Assembly: GCA_023525975.1 (NCBI GenBank)
Contig: CM042035.1
Coordinates: 30,223,001-30,287,000 of the forward strand
Source: Smallanthus sonchifolius
Taxonomy: Eukaryota > Streptophyta > Magnoliopsida > Asterales > Asteraceae
Length of the DNA: 64,000 nucleotides
Reading direction: 5' to 3'
Shown here: positions 1 to 10,910 of the stretch, piece by piece
Layout: every line of letters begins with the position of its first letter
Numbering within the stretch: position 1 is the first letter of the stretch
The notes under the pieces: generated by a model
Told to the model about the DNA's origin: nothing
What the model saw: only the letters and a program-made list of their open reading frames with translations
The model's database searches: none
Program-made: the position numbers and the translations under genes

Positions 1-1048
1 AAGTTTCCATTTATAAAAAAACGACCATAACATAGTGTAAAACAACATTTCAACCAAAACAATTCATACTTCCTACTCAATCTACCAACACAAGTATTAT
101 TCAAGCTTTCAAACATATCATATGCTCATTTCTACAAAATCATAACATATAAAGTTTTTTTTATAAATAGCAACGAGCAATATACACAATAAACAAGCAT
201 TTCAAACAACCATATGTACCCATATGTCTTATAAACTTTTTATAATGAAAAACCTTTGATAAAAACATGGATTACAGACTTGTAACAATGTTTTTCGTTT
301 GGATGAGAGGTGTACCACCATATGGCCAAAATTTACAAGATGGATGGATAAATACTTACAAAACCGAAGTATAGTAGGTAGATGATGATAGTTTCTTGCT
401 TGAACACCTTGAATCACTTGAGTGGATGAAGAATTTCGAAATGGTGGGGGTTTAGGAGAGAGGGCTGCTAAAAATTAAGGGAATGGGGGCTAGGGTTTGA
501 ATAAGACGGAGGCTTGCAACATAAGGTGGTATTTATAGTGGGTTTTAGAGCTTCTTGCAACAAGATGGGTTTTTTCTATAAAAATTGGGACTTTTTATAA
601 AATAATTAGGCTTTTAAAATAAAAATAACTTAAAAGCTTAAATAAATAGTTTATAATGTAAGACATGTCAAATTTATAAAATCTCATTTGAATTTGTCGG
701 TACATATCGCGTATCCGCTAGACAGTGTTAAAGATAAAGTTTCTCTAAAAATTCGTAAAAAATTAATCTAAGCATTAAATAATAAATCACAGTATTACAT
801 GTAATTTGTACACACCAAGTACATGTTCAAATATTATTTCTCTAATTCACCAACGTTCGTGTGACAGGACACGTGTGTGATCCGGTAATCCTCCAGATTA
901 CCGATACATGAATTGAAATGAAATGAATTGACTGACTATATGAAATATGTACTTAATTACTCTATAATTAAGTATGATGCAGGTGTAATAATATGAATTC
1001 AAGTAATGATTAGGTATGGATGTTAACATGAAATTGTCAGGCATCACA
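1..1048 (+). repeat. 3' portion of a Tekay-like gypsy LTR
   Basis: The stretch is homologous to 58096-58985. Both share the run ending 'aaaacctttgataaaaacatgg', a purine-rich gene-like patch, 'cgtatccgctagacagtgtt', 'caccaacgttcgtgtga' and 'gatccggtaatcctcca'. The other copy belongs to a solo LTR bounded by a target-site duplication, so this one is read as the 3' part of the same LTR family, ending at GGCATCACA (1048). The 5' part lies outside the window. No primer-binding site follows it, so it is a 3' LTR or a solo LTR. No coding potential is seen. Confidence 0.7.
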
Positions 1049-2296
1049 CAATAACCGGTGTTTACGAAAAGCTGGTTTGGTGATAAACATGAGTAGTAGA
1101 AAAGAAAAGGATAAGGCTCAGAGTGATAATATATATATGGGGTAATAAAGTCCTAGGTTCTCAATCTTTTTCATACATCTACTAGGTTCATGGTATCGAT
1201 ATGTATAAGTCACACAAGTTCTAATTATGCATAAAATCCGATCGAATAAACACTCAATATACCAAACAAAAGACCATGCAAAAAATAATGATGATAATGC
1301 TCGTGAAAAGGCTCAGATTATTTTCACATGGAAACAGATGGGATAAGGTTTAGTGATTTGTTATGCATAATATCCATTTGTTTCTAATTGCCATGTCTTC
1401 ATTTTATCTAATTAAGTGCGAACTCAAACAGGTTTAGATGTTAGGGTTTAAAATTTTTGAAAATTTTTTTGGGTTTTACGAAAGGTAGGTTTTAGTAAGG
1501 TTTTAGTCAAATGGGTAGAAAAGCACAAGTTTAGTATTACTGCTTTGAGGTTACAAGTAGTCCTGAATCTCTAATTCCCCACCCCACACTTAAAACTGTG
1601 CATTGCCCTCAATGTACAAATGCATGTAATGGAATGCTATGCAGGAATTTAAATGCATGAAGTTTTAAGGGAAAAGAAACTAGTACTCCCCCGGTCAATT
1701 CGGTGTATAACCTAAGGCCAAAACTTATTGTTGTTGTCAACATTTTTCTTCAAAGACTTCATCTAATTTCTTATAAATTTGATGTGCTTTCCAACTCCTC
1801 AGGTTGTAGAGGTGGAGTGTAACTCCTCAAAGAAGTAGAGAGACTATCTTGTGATGTTATGCTACCTAACACAAAAAGGAAAACATAAAAGCAGAAACGG
1901 AAAATAAAAGGTAGTAGTTAAGCTACCAAGGTCCTAGTATCTATAAGGCATACCTGGAGGCTGAAGTACGAGAAACTTAATTTTTGAAAACCAAACCTGA
2001 GGTCCATGATTTCTGCCATATGCACCAACTTCTCAATTTATTTCATGATCATCGGGTTGCCTCCCAAAAGCGCGACATTAAGTTATGGGTCTTTGGCCAG
2101 ACTCGTACGTGCTGCATCAGTCTTTCTTCAGTGGGGGGGGTATCGACCTCCCCCGTGTCTCCTGTTCCTTCATTCAAGTCCTACAACTTTAGTAGTTTAT
2201 CCTAGTATTTGTCTATCTAGTTAGTGTTGTTAAGGTCCTTGCCAAGGTTCGGTTTCTTTACTTTGTTGAATTCCTTAGCTTTCTTAAGTTGGTAGT
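1049..2296 (-). mobile_element. Degenerate 3' internal remnant of an Athila/Tat-like gypsy element
   Basis: There is no believable gene here. On the minus strand, 1577-1620 reads as 'ttgagggcaatgcacag' followed by an AAGTGTGGGGTGGGG purine tract. That is the arrangement seen before the 3' LTR of Athila/Tat elements, and the other Athila copies here have similar tracts (about 10510 and 23535). The plus-strand text 'gggttgcctcccaaaagcgc' near 2055 is also typical of such remnants. Short open frames around 1984-2224 carry no recognisable domain. The assignment rests on pattern similarity only. Confidence 0.4.
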
Positions 2297-2483
2297 TGAT
2301 GTGTTAGAATTTATACATCTTTTAGACACAAAAATTCGCTCATTTCACGATCAATTCTTGGTTATTTTCAATGTTTAGACACTCATTTGCTTCATTTCCA
2401 GTTTTATAGGTTTTTGTGAAGCTAAGTGAACGAACAAGAGGATTCCAGGATAAAAGTTGAAGTTTTAAGGTTTCTGGGCTGGA

Positions 2484-2791
2484 GGCACGGTCGTGCCCCC
2501 TACTTGGCACGGCTGTGCCAAGCTTAAAAACCCAGGCACGGTCGCGCCCCGCATTTTCCATGACGGCGCCAAGCCAAAAATCCTGAGCACAACCGTGCTT
2601 AGACTCCCCATGGTCGTGTGTAATCCCGTGAGTCTGAGCCATGACCTCAGAGTCGTACTTCCTCGTTGAATGGGACCCAATAAAAGATCAGGATCGGTCA
2701 ACCCTCTGCACCACGACCGTGCCCTAGTTTTGGCACGCTCGCACCCAAGTGACAGGCACGGTCGTGCCTTCTCTCCTGGCACGGTCATGCC
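2484..2791 (+). repeat. Array of GGCACGGTCGTGCC dyads in U3 of LTR A
   Basis: Copies read directly: 2484-2497 GGCACGGTCGTGCC; 2506-2519 GGCACGGCTGTGCC; 2535-2548 GGCACGGTCGCGCC; 2586-2599 AGCACAACCGTGCT; 2708-2723 GCACCACGACCGTGCC; 2732-2745 GGCACGCTCGCACC; 2755-2768 GGCACGGTCGTGCC; 2778-2791 GGCACGGTCATGCC. Spacing is irregular. The outermost pair varies in a matched way (G..C versus A..T), so dyad symmetry is kept while sequence changes. The last copy ends 10 bp before the TATA box. The long minus-strand open frames here arise from the repeated motif and are not genes. Confidence 0.85.
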
Positions 2792-2800
2792 TCCCCTTTT

Positions 2801-2809
2801 CTATAAATA
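2801..2809 (+). promoter_or_regulatory. Putative TATA box of LTR A
   Basis: CTATAAATA lies directly after the dyad array and about 500 bp into the LTR, where a plant LTR promoter is expected. Transcription would start some 25-35 bp downstream. Inferred from motif and position only. Confidence 0.55.
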
Positions 2810-4062
2810 CAGAAGCCAGACATCTCATTCACGATTCAGCAACCAGAGCAAAAACCAACTATTTGAGCTCCGAATCATCCTTGTTCTAGCCATATTTCAA
2901 GCATCTTGGAGGGATTATAACATCAAGAAGGTCATCATACATCAACAACAACATCTAGGCTTGGAGGAGTGGTTTGATTGTTGTTTTCATACCATGTTTC
3001 TTGCTCTTTTTCCCTGCTTATTTGTAATTCTTTTGCTCATGATGAGCTAAAACTCTTGTTCACTTTGTTTTAGATGAAGTTTAGATACATTTGACAACAT
3101 TCATGGATTATTGGCAATTATTGTGTTAATGTAATGACAGTCGTATGATTATTCTTCAATGAAATTATGTATTCAAGTATTTTGAGTTGTTTAAAAGACT
3201 TGTATTTGTATATGCCATATTATGTTGGAAAACTTGTGGTTTATACTTATATTCATGTACTGGTGTATGTATTTATGCTAGTTTATGGCATTTGACTAGG
3301 AATGGTGAATGAAGTCTTGTTTATGAATCATTATATTTGTATGTGTATCCTCATGCTTATGTTTGGAAAGACAAAGTATTTGTTATGATGTTTCATGCTT
3401 AGCTTTATGTTTATCTTGGACTTGTTGACACATTCTCCTAATTTATATAATCTTTGTATGAACATTGTATGTGAAAGAAATGCATATTTTTGTCTAGTTT
3501 AATCAACTTGAGGTGGGTAGTGTGTTGTTCATATTATCTTTCCAACTAGTTGTTGGATTAGTGTACCTTAATCGAAAGCTAGTTCAATCTTTATAAACAT
3601 TGACACGATTGTTTAACACGTGAGCTTCATTGCATGATTTTAGGTGGTTGGTTTGTGTAATTCATTCTAACTTTCCGAATGGTCATTTGATTAGATGTCT
3701 ATGACGAGAATTTAGTCAATTTATGTTTCGTGTATTTACCATGTTTCTATGAGTCTATTGGATGTATTCTAGATGGATTCGACACCGAAGTGATATTCTC
3801 TCCTTGATTGTTTGACTCGTGATTTTAGTCTAGTTTTATATATTTGCATGTTAGTTAATTAAAACAAACTCTTCAAAATATCTTTTTACCATTACTTGAT
3901 TGAATCTTAGTTCCGGTCTATTATTGCATCCCACCGTATCCACGGATTGATATTCGGTTCTTACCTTTACTATATTGCTATCCGATGGGTAAACTTTCCC
4001 GATGTGTGTCTGATTAGTCTTTGGTGAAAACCCTTTTAAAACTCTAGTTGTGTGAAAAGTAC

Positions 4063-4067
<5 letters not shown>

Positions 4068-4103
<36 letters not shown>
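4068..4103. repeat. (AT)n microsatellite
   Basis: A pure TA dinucleotide run just before the 3' end of LTR A. It is likely to be length-variable. Confidence 0.9.
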
Positions 4104-4106
<3 letters not shown>

Positions 4107-4123
4107 TACACGCATCAAGTTTT

Positions 4124-4141
4124 TGGCGCCGTTGCCAGGGA
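4124..4141 (+). other. Primer-binding site (tRNA-Asp) of element 1
   Basis: TGGCGCCGTTGCCAGGGA matches the complement of the 3' end of plant tRNA-Asp (established for Athila elements) with one mismatch. It lies 6 nt after the LTR end, the same spacing as in element 2 and after LTR B. Confidence 0.85.
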
Positions 4142-4389
4142 TACGGTTTTGCGAGAACAATTGGAATTAATTTTTAGTCATTTAGTATATATTTTTGTGC
4201 ATATCGTATCTTCTTGTTTGTTATTTTACAATTTTCGTGTATAGATTGTTTGCATTTTTATTTTTATTTTTAGTTGCATTTGTATATATATTTTACTGAA
4301 TTTTTATTTCCTTCATATTTTTTATTTTTATTTTTATTTTTATCTTATCTAACTTCTGTTTTCCTTTTTCTTAGGTTTGTCCATTTAAA

Positions 4390-5697
4390 TCTAACTTGTC
4401 TTGCAGATTGTGTATATCAACTCCCGCCAAGGAGGTTCCTGAGCCATCTTCCGAGCCAGAGCGTGATCTTCATCGGAGATTTGTGGCCAAGTTACTCAAG
4501 CTAGACGAGGCTGTTGTCAACGAGGAAGAAGAGATGGCAAACGCGAATGCAGGTCGGACGCTTTCGAATTTTGGCAAACCGACACTTGAGGGTTTGGAGT
4601 CGAGCATCAATAGGCCGATTGTTGGAGCACATCAGTTCGAGATCAAATCCATCATCATCCAGATGGTGCAGAACATGTGGCAGTTTGATGGCAAGGATCA
4701 CAAGGATCCTAATACTCATTTGGCTGGTTTCTTAGAGATTTGTGCCACATTTAAAATCCGTGACGCTACTGACGATGCTATTTGTCTCCGGTTGTTCCTG
4801 TTTTCCTTACGGGATTGAGCCAAGGCTTGGTTACTGACACTTCCCCCTAGGTCCATTAGTACTTGGGACCAGATGACTGCTAAATTCTTATAGAAGTACT
4901 TCTCTCCATAGAAAACAGCAAAGTTGAGGGCTAGGATTCTTTCTTTCCAGCAGGATGACGGGGAGACGATCTAGGAGGCGTGGGAGAGATTCCAGGAACT
5001 GATGAGGAAGGTTCCCCACCATGTATTATTGAAGTGGTAGTAGTGTGAGACCTTCTACAATGGTCTAGATATGTCGGGGAAGTAGCTGATCGACGCATAC
5101 GCGGGTGGAGATATAGGAACAAAGACACCCCAAGAGGCGTATGACTTGCTAGAGAAGGTGGCGTCGAAGAGCTACACTCAGCACACTTCCCGAGCGAGGA
5201 CTCAGAGGCAGGGTGTCCATCAAGTGGATGGAATCACCTCTTTAGCTGCTCAGGTGGAAGCACTTTCCCTCAAGATTAATCAGATGCATGTCCACAAGGC
5301 CCAGTCCTTGTGTGTGTTATGTGGTGGGGCGCATCCCACGAGTGCTTGTCAGATTGGGATCAGGGGACCCACGAGCAGGTTGATTTCATGTCCAACCAGA
5401 ATCGTCCCAAAAATAATCCCTACAGCAACACATATAATCCGGGTTCTAGGAATCACCCGAATTTTAGTTGGAAGTCTGGCAACAATAGCTAGCAACCACC
5501 CGGATTCACTCAGCGCCCCCCATTCCAGCATCAGTCCCACGAGTCTCAGGGATAGGGTTCCCATTTTCGACCTCAACAGGGCTAGTTTCAAGGCCAAGGT
5601 TCTAGCAGCGGTCCACGGCCCGTACCTGAGAGTAAATCCAGTTTTGAGGACATGGCTGCACGGCCACTTGCCAACTCGGAGAGTCAGAATTAGTTGA
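4390..5697 (+). pseudogene. Athila element 1 gag (broken)
   Basis: Gag would form the virus-like particle of the retrotransposon. The first open stretch (4396-4818) holds the start of a retrotransposon gag domain (motifs such as QMVQNMWQFDGKDHKDPNTH). After a stop at about 4818 the same protein continues in frame through several stops that look like Gln or Trp codons turned into TAG (for example near 4891, 4972 and 5038). A zinc knuckle CVLCGGAHPTSAC (CX2CX3HX4C spacing) lies at about 5317-5355 in the stretch starting at 5146. Frameshifts follow. It cannot encode a functional protein. Identification as gag is secure; the true start codon is not. Confidence 0.8.
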
Positions 5698-6069
5698 AGA
5701 GAATCAAAACCGTTACATGGAGGATCGTTTTTTAATACGCATGAGACTGAGTTGAGGAATCAGAAAGCTTCGATCCAGACCATAAAGAATCAGGTTGGGC
5801 AGATCGCGAAGCTTCTTTCTGAGAGACCGCCAGGTGGCCTGCCTAGTTGTGAAGGCCATCACTTTGAGAAGCGGTAGAGACACAGGACCATATCCACCGG
5901 CCCTATGCATGAATCATTCGAGGAGGTTTTGATTGAGATTCCAGATGAGACACCACCGAGGAGTAAGCCGGCAAGCACATCGCGCCCTCTCGAGCCTGTG
6001 AGAGATTATACTCACGCTGTTCCATACCCTGGCAGGCTGAAGAAGTAGAAGATGGAGTAGCAGTATGGT

Positions 6070-6480
6070 ATGGAGGCTCTAGCTCAGATACCTAAGTATG
6101 AGAGATTCTTGAAGGACATCCTCACGGGTAAGAGACAATTAGAGGAGTTGTCTCAGGTGACACTAAACGAGGAGTGTTCGGCAGTGATTCAGAACAAGCT
6201 ACCAGAGAAGAGAAGAGACCCGGGGAGTTTCACCATCCCCTGTTTGATAGGTAGCTTGTCGGTTAGCAATGCCTTAACTGACCTTGGTGCTAGCATTAAC
6301 CTTATGCCACCGCCAAGGCCCTGATTGATGTGTATTCAGGGAGGCTTACACTGAGGGTGGGTGAAGAGGAGGTGACCTATGAAGTTGGGAGATCCATGCA
6401 GCACACCCAAAATCAGTATGATTCACTCTACTTTGTTGAGACTTTCTATTCTTGTGTGAGTGATCATCACTAGGAAACAG
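6070..6480 (+). pseudogene. Athila element 1 aspartic protease region (internally deleted)
   Basis: The frame from 6070 carries the conserved Athila text before the protease (PKYERFLKDILTGK, VIQNKLPEK) and the retropepsin active-site motif ALTDLGASINLMP. Right after that motif (about 6311) the text jumps to the segment equivalent to ALIDVYSGRLTLRVGEEE. In element 2 about 70 residues separate these points, including the conserved ILGRPFL. The body of the protease is therefore deleted. A stop follows near 6472. Non-functional. Confidence 0.8.
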
Positions 6481-6578
6481 CTGAGGATGAGTCAATCGAC
6501 ACACAGATTGTAGGAGGGGAGACATTTGATCCAGTTGGTGAGGATCAGTTTGAGGATCAGTGTTCAGAGGTCTTCGCA

Positions 6579-7491
6579 ATGGTTGATAGAGAGTCTGAGC
6601 CGATTGAGCGGCCTTCTGTTGAGGACCCACCACCTGTTGAGCTTAAGGAGCTCCTGAGCCATTTGGAGTATGCCTTTTTAGATGGTAAGTCTAGATTGCC
6701 TGTCATTATCGCCTCTGATTTGACGAGTGATGAGAAGGAGAGGCTGTTGGAGGTGCTGAAGCAGCACAAGCGGGCTATTGCATTGAGGATTATGGACATT
6801 AAGGAAATTAATTCCTCTTTTTGTACGCATAAGATTCTTATGGAGGATGATTACAAACTCATTGTGTAGTATCAGAGGAGGTTGAACCCGAACATGCAGG
6901 AGGTGGTGAAGAATGAGGTGATTAAACTACCTGACGCTAGTTTGATTTATCCCATCTCCGATTCACCTTGGGTTAGCCCGGTTCAGGTCGTCCCTAAGAG
7001 GGAGGTATGACTGTTATCACCAACGAGAGGAATGTGTTGAATCCTACTCGTACAGTCACAGGTTGGAGAGTTTGCATCGATTACCGCAAACATAATGATG
7101 CTACTCGGAAGGACCATTTTCCCATCCCGTTCATTGATCAGATGTTAGAGAGATTGTTAGGGAAGATATTCTATTGTTTCCTAGATGGCTTCTCTGGCTA
7201 CTTCCAGATCCCGATTGCTCCTGAGGACCAGGAGAAGACGACATTCACATGTCTATGTGGCACATTTGCTTATCGGCGGATGCCCTTTGGATTGTGTAAT
7301 GCTCCAGCCACTTTCCAGCGTTGCATGGTGGCCATTTTCACGATATGATTGACGAATCCATGGAGGTTTCCATGGATGACTTTTTCTGTGTTTGGGAGTT
7401 CCTTCGATCATTGTCTCGGGAATCTGGAGAGGATGTTGGCCAGGTATGAGGAGGACAATCTAGTGTTGAACCGGGAGAAGTGCCACAAACA
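6579..7491 (+). pseudogene. Athila element 1 reverse transcriptase (broken)
   Basis: Element 1 polymerase, in pieces. 6579-6869 is the acidic linker and start of RT (SHLEYAFLDGKSRLPVIIAS, KRAIALRIMDIKEI), ended by a stop at 6867. 7007-7348 holds the RT core: GWRVCIDYRKHNDATRKDHF, then DGFSGYFQIPIAPEDQEKTT, then RMPFGLCNAPATFQRC. A frameshift precedes the catalytic region, whose text near 7375 reads SMDDFFCVW where Athila normally has FMDDFSVFG. The frame is lost at about 7491, where chromovirus LTR sequence begins. About 130 residues of RT thumb and connection are missing before RNase H resumes at 9150. Confidence 0.85.
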
Positions 7492-9140
7492 GGTCCCAGA
7501 TTAACGAAACCTTGCCGTAATGGCTAAGGTAACTTTTTCATTTATAATAATATTGTTTTTCAAAGGATAATATGATTACATCATCTTATATAAGGATTTT
7601 CCAACTCCAAGCTGCCTCGTCCTTAGGAAGCTTTATTGCACGTGCTTCTTTCCTACAGTGTTTGGAAAACGTTTTTGAATTAGCTTACGCTAAGTAAGTA
7701 CATTGCATCGTTCATTTTATTATGAGCCCTTTAGGTTCTTATTATTTTTCAAGTTTCCCAGGCTCTCGGCGCCCCCGTGACTATCTCTGGACGTACCTCT
7801 GGTCACGTCATTCGTATATTTTATGGGTATGCTAACCCCCTCGCTACTATCTTAGGTTGTACCTCCGGTCCGAGTACTGGCAAGGTTCTTATATTCGTCA
7901 TTATAGACCCCTTGCATTTGTCCCGAAGACTCATTTATTCGTAAACCCCATAGGCTTGGAATCTTTTCCTCCATTCAGCCCTGCAGGGCTGGAGTCTTTT
8001 CCTCCATTCAGCCCGGTAGGCCTGGTGTTTCCTTTTCTTCTTTATCTATTGAGATCCACCTTACAGACAGGGTATCTCATTTCATTTGTGACCTTGAGTA
8101 TCTTTGACTCATAGCCTCCCAAATGTATCAAACATTTATTTTCATTTCGCGTATATGCTTGATTCACTTTCCAACCAGTCCTTACCTTAAAACTTCGTAA
8201 CGGTTTCTCCACGATGTACTAAAAAGGTTTATATATAGGAAGTACTAGTGGCGTATCCACCACCCCTTTAATACTTCATGAGTACTCCGTTATTCCATTT
8301 TAGGGTTTATACTTGTTCCATTATTCTTATTCATGTTTGCACGTATCATCATGCATTTCACGTATTCATATTCATCATGTATTCATATTCATCATGCATG
8401 GTATTCATATTCGTCATATATTGTAAACTGGGGTGATTTTCTTTCTAGAGCAGTACCTCCAACAGAGATGTTCCTAGGAAAGAGTGACGGGTCTAAGAGA
8501 GATTTATACACCACTCTTTCCTTAGACAGAACATTCCGTTTGTCAGATAACTACATACCGGTCAGAAGTTCTCATGTACATTTACTATAATTCAGTTATT
8601 GTCTTTTAGTTTATACCCCTAAACATTCATAATGGTTTCACCACAAAGCACCAATATATTTATATAGGAAGTACCAGCGGCGTATCCACTGCCCCTTGGA
8701 TACGTTGTGACTACTCCGTTATTCCTATTTAGGGTTTAGACTAATCCGTCATTACCCCGTACCCTCGTCATATGTCACATAACACATAATTTAAGCACGA
8801 AATTCACATAATCGTGTCAAGGGTACGGGTCAAGTGTACTTACATTATCCTCGGGTAGTTCCTAAGTTCGTTCCTCGCTTTAAACGCTCCTCTGAACTTG
8901 AACCGTACTCGTAACATACCTAACTTGCACTTAAACGCGCCGCACCGGGTCTTCTAATCCACCTCAGAGAGAGTGTGTGTGTGTGTGTGTGTTATGGTGT
9001 TTGTGTGTGATGTTTCTCTATTTGAACGACCTCAAGAATCTATTTATAGGCTGATTTGGGACCCATGTTGGACCGACATGTCATGCCAAGTCGATGTCAA
9101 AACCTCTTTTTTTTCTTCTGCAACAAATATCGATCCGACG
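7492..9140 (-). repeat. Fragment of a chromovirus LTR (T2) inside element 1 pol
   Basis: The segment resembles the T1 LTR pieces at 14200-14733, 17073-17761 and 26095-26931. Shared features include GGTCCCAGATT at its left end, 'aagtaagtaca', 'ctcggcgcc'-type text, and a repeated block 'ggtttctcc...tatataggaagta...ggcgtatccacc' at about 8208 and 8633. The minus-strand TATA (CCTATAAATAG complement near 9040) marks orientation. The right end stops short of the LTR terminus TGTAACATCCC and no target duplication is seen, so it arrived by truncation or deletion rather than as a clean insertion. A (GT)n run lies at about 8973-8991. Confidence 0.6.
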
Positions 9141-9149
9141 TATAATCCA

Positions 9150-9560
9150 TATCATGGTGGCTCCTGATTGGAAGTTGCCATTTGAGATTATGTATGACGC
9201 AAGTGACTTTGCTGTCGGGGCGGTCTTAGGACAAAGGATAGAGAAGCAGTTTCACCTGATTTATTATGCGAGCAAGACGCTCGATGACGCATAGGAGCAC
9301 TACACCACGAAAGAGAAAGAGCTCTTAGCCGTTGTGTTAGCTTTTGATAAATTCTGGTCTTATCTCGTCTATCAAAGACCATTGTATTCACTGACCATGC
9401 AGCTCTTCAGCACCTGTTCAGCAAACATGATGCCAAACCCCGACTGATCCGGTTGGTTTTGCTGCTTCAGGAGTTGGACAATGAGATCCACGATAAGAAG
9501 CGCACGGAGAATGTCGCAGCAAACCACTTGTCCCGTCTTGAGTGCTCAGCTTCATCTGAG
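9150..9560 (+). pseudogene. Athila element 1 RNase H (broken)
   Basis: The RNase H domain degrades the RNA strand during reverse transcription. Text resumes with APDWKLPFEIMYDASDFAVG (catalytic Asp in YDASD) and YYASKTLDDA, a stop at about 9292, then EHYTTKEKELLAVVLAFDKF (catalytic Glu). After a frameshift the C-terminal DNEIHDKKRTENVAANHLSR follows (9478-9537). Stop and frameshift make it inactive. Confidence 0.8.
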
Positions 9561-10261
9561 CTTGTGGGGTCATCCATAAATGATAATTTTCCCCACGAGT
9601 TTCTCATGCACATACAGACACAGGATGAGGAGTGTCCATGGTTTGCTGACTTTGCAAACTTCCTTGCTATTGGGATTGTGATTAAGGGCTTGACACATCA
9701 GCAAAAGCGAAAGTTCTTTGCAGATGTGAAACACTATCTTTGGGAGGATACCTATTTGTTTTGAGTCGGGGCTAATCAGATCGTGCGTAGGTGTGTGTTT
9801 GGAGATGAGGCACGTCAGGTGCTTAGACACTGCCACGAGGGCCCAACAGGTGGACACCATGGAGTTACCCTGACAGCAAAGAAAGTCTTTGGCGTGGGTT
9901 TCTTCTGGCCTACCATCTTCTGGGATGCTCATGAGATGATCCGAGCTTGTGACGCTTGCCAGAGGACAAGCAATATTTTATTGAGGAACGAGATACCCCA
10001 AAATAGTATCCAGATTTGTGAGATTTTTGTTGTCTGGGGTATTGATTTTATGGGACCTTTCCCAATTTCTCGTGGCAACCGGTATATCCTAGTGGCTGTT
10101 GACTACGTTTCTAAGTGGGTCGAGGCTCAAGCCTTGCCTACTAATGATGCTAGGGTGGTTGTTCGATTTCTGAAGAAGCTATTCTCCCGCTTTGGTGCCC
10201 CCAAAGCTCTTCTTAGTGACCGTGGGACCCACTTCTGCAACTCCCAGTTGGAGGAGGCGCT
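9561..10261 (+). pseudogene. Athila element 1 integrase (3'-truncated)
   Basis: The integrase zinc-binding part is present: HCHEGPTGGHHG followed by CDACQR, an HHCC pattern at about 9830-9962. The catalytic core has the first Asp (GIDFMGPFP, about 10040) and the second Asp (LSDRGTHFCNSQ, about 10215). The frame ends at 10268 before the catalytic Glu and the C-terminal domain. One stop (about 9762) splits the N-terminal part. The sharp loss of homology at about 10262 marks a junction with another element's 3' end. Confidence 0.85.
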
Positions 10262-10523
10262 ATATTAAACCCGAGTGTTGAGTGAACATTTGTGAGACTA
10301 TAATTTTGTGCATGATCATAGTTCCATCAAGTATGTTAGGCTTACTACCCTATTGTGGAGAAACACTCCAAAGTTACAAACACCAAATCATTGTTTTTAG
10401 GAAAAGTCGTTTAACCATTTGAGACACAAACTTTTGATTAACATTAAATCAATGTTTTATTCTATGGCTCTAATTATGCATGATTTTGCTTTAGGACAAG
10501 CAATGTTTAAGTGTGGGGTGTTA
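10262..10523 (+). mobile_element. 3' internal end and polypurine tract preceding LTR B
   Basis: Non-coding. It ends in AAGTGTGGGGTGTTA (about 10509-10523), the purine-rich plus-strand primer usual before Athila 3' LTRs. Because integrase stops abruptly at 10262 and LTR B is not the same LTR as LTR A, this stretch probably belongs to the LTR B element rather than to element 1. Confidence 0.6.
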
Positions 10524-10770
10524 TGATATGTTATACTATATACATGTTTTTCATGCACAGTTATCCTCCTATTCATCACACTTTTAGATCTTTTGATAGG
10601 AATTAGTTCTTAATTCATTCCTTTTTGAAGTATCAGGATAATTAACCTTAGTTCACAAAAACACGAATAAATTACTCAAAATCAAGGGAAAATCAGTGCT
10701 TAAGAGCGAATTAAACGATCATGCATACAAGAAGTCAACCCTATAAGTCAAAAGTCAACATGAGCAAAAA

Positions 10771-10885
10771 CAAGGCAATGCACGGTCGTGCATTGCCTTG
10801 CACGGCAGTGCAAATGGTGGCACGTGTCCCTGTGCCTGCCAAATTCCCCCACGTGCAAGAAATGGTTGCTTTGCATGACCGTGCA
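10771..10885 (+). repeat. TGCACGGTCGTGCA dyad array in U3 of LTR B
   Basis: 10771-10800 is a perfect inverted repeat with 14-bp arms (CAAGGCAATGCACG) around a 2-bp centre. Further copies are TTGCACGGCAGTGCAA (10798-10813) and TTGCATGACCGTGCAT (10870-10885), with CACGTG-type pieces between. The core is shared with LTR A (GGCACGGTCGTGCC), but the outer base pair is T..A instead of G..C. Confidence 0.85.
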
Positions 10886-10901
10886 TTGACCAAGTATGTG
10901 C

Positions 10902-10910
10902 CTATAAGTA
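10902..10910 (+). promoter_or_regulatory. Putative TATA box of LTR B
   Basis: CTATAAGTA lies 16 bp after the last dyad. In LTR C the equivalent site reads CTATAAATAG on the minus strand (49418-49427), which supports a TATA function. Confidence 0.5.

Larger units (their letters stand above)
2297..4117 (+). repeat. 5' LTR (LTR A) of Athila element 1
   Basis: About 1.82 kb, starting TGATGTGT and ending ACGCATCA, which are inverted termini with one mismatch. It is followed after 6 nt (agtttt) by a tRNA-Asp primer-binding site. The U3 part carries about ten dyad motifs of the GGCACGGTCGTGCC type, then a TATA box at 2801. The end of the LTR has an (AT)n run (about 4068-4103). Its sequence differs from LTR B downstream although the architecture is the same. 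No left target duplication could be identified. Confidence 0.75.

Noticed and set aside
2340..2788. Two overlapping minus-strand open frames of 100-107 codons
   Set aside because: They lie in the GC-rich dyad array of LTR A; the open frame is a by-product of repeated GGCACGGTCGTGCC motifs and has no domain.
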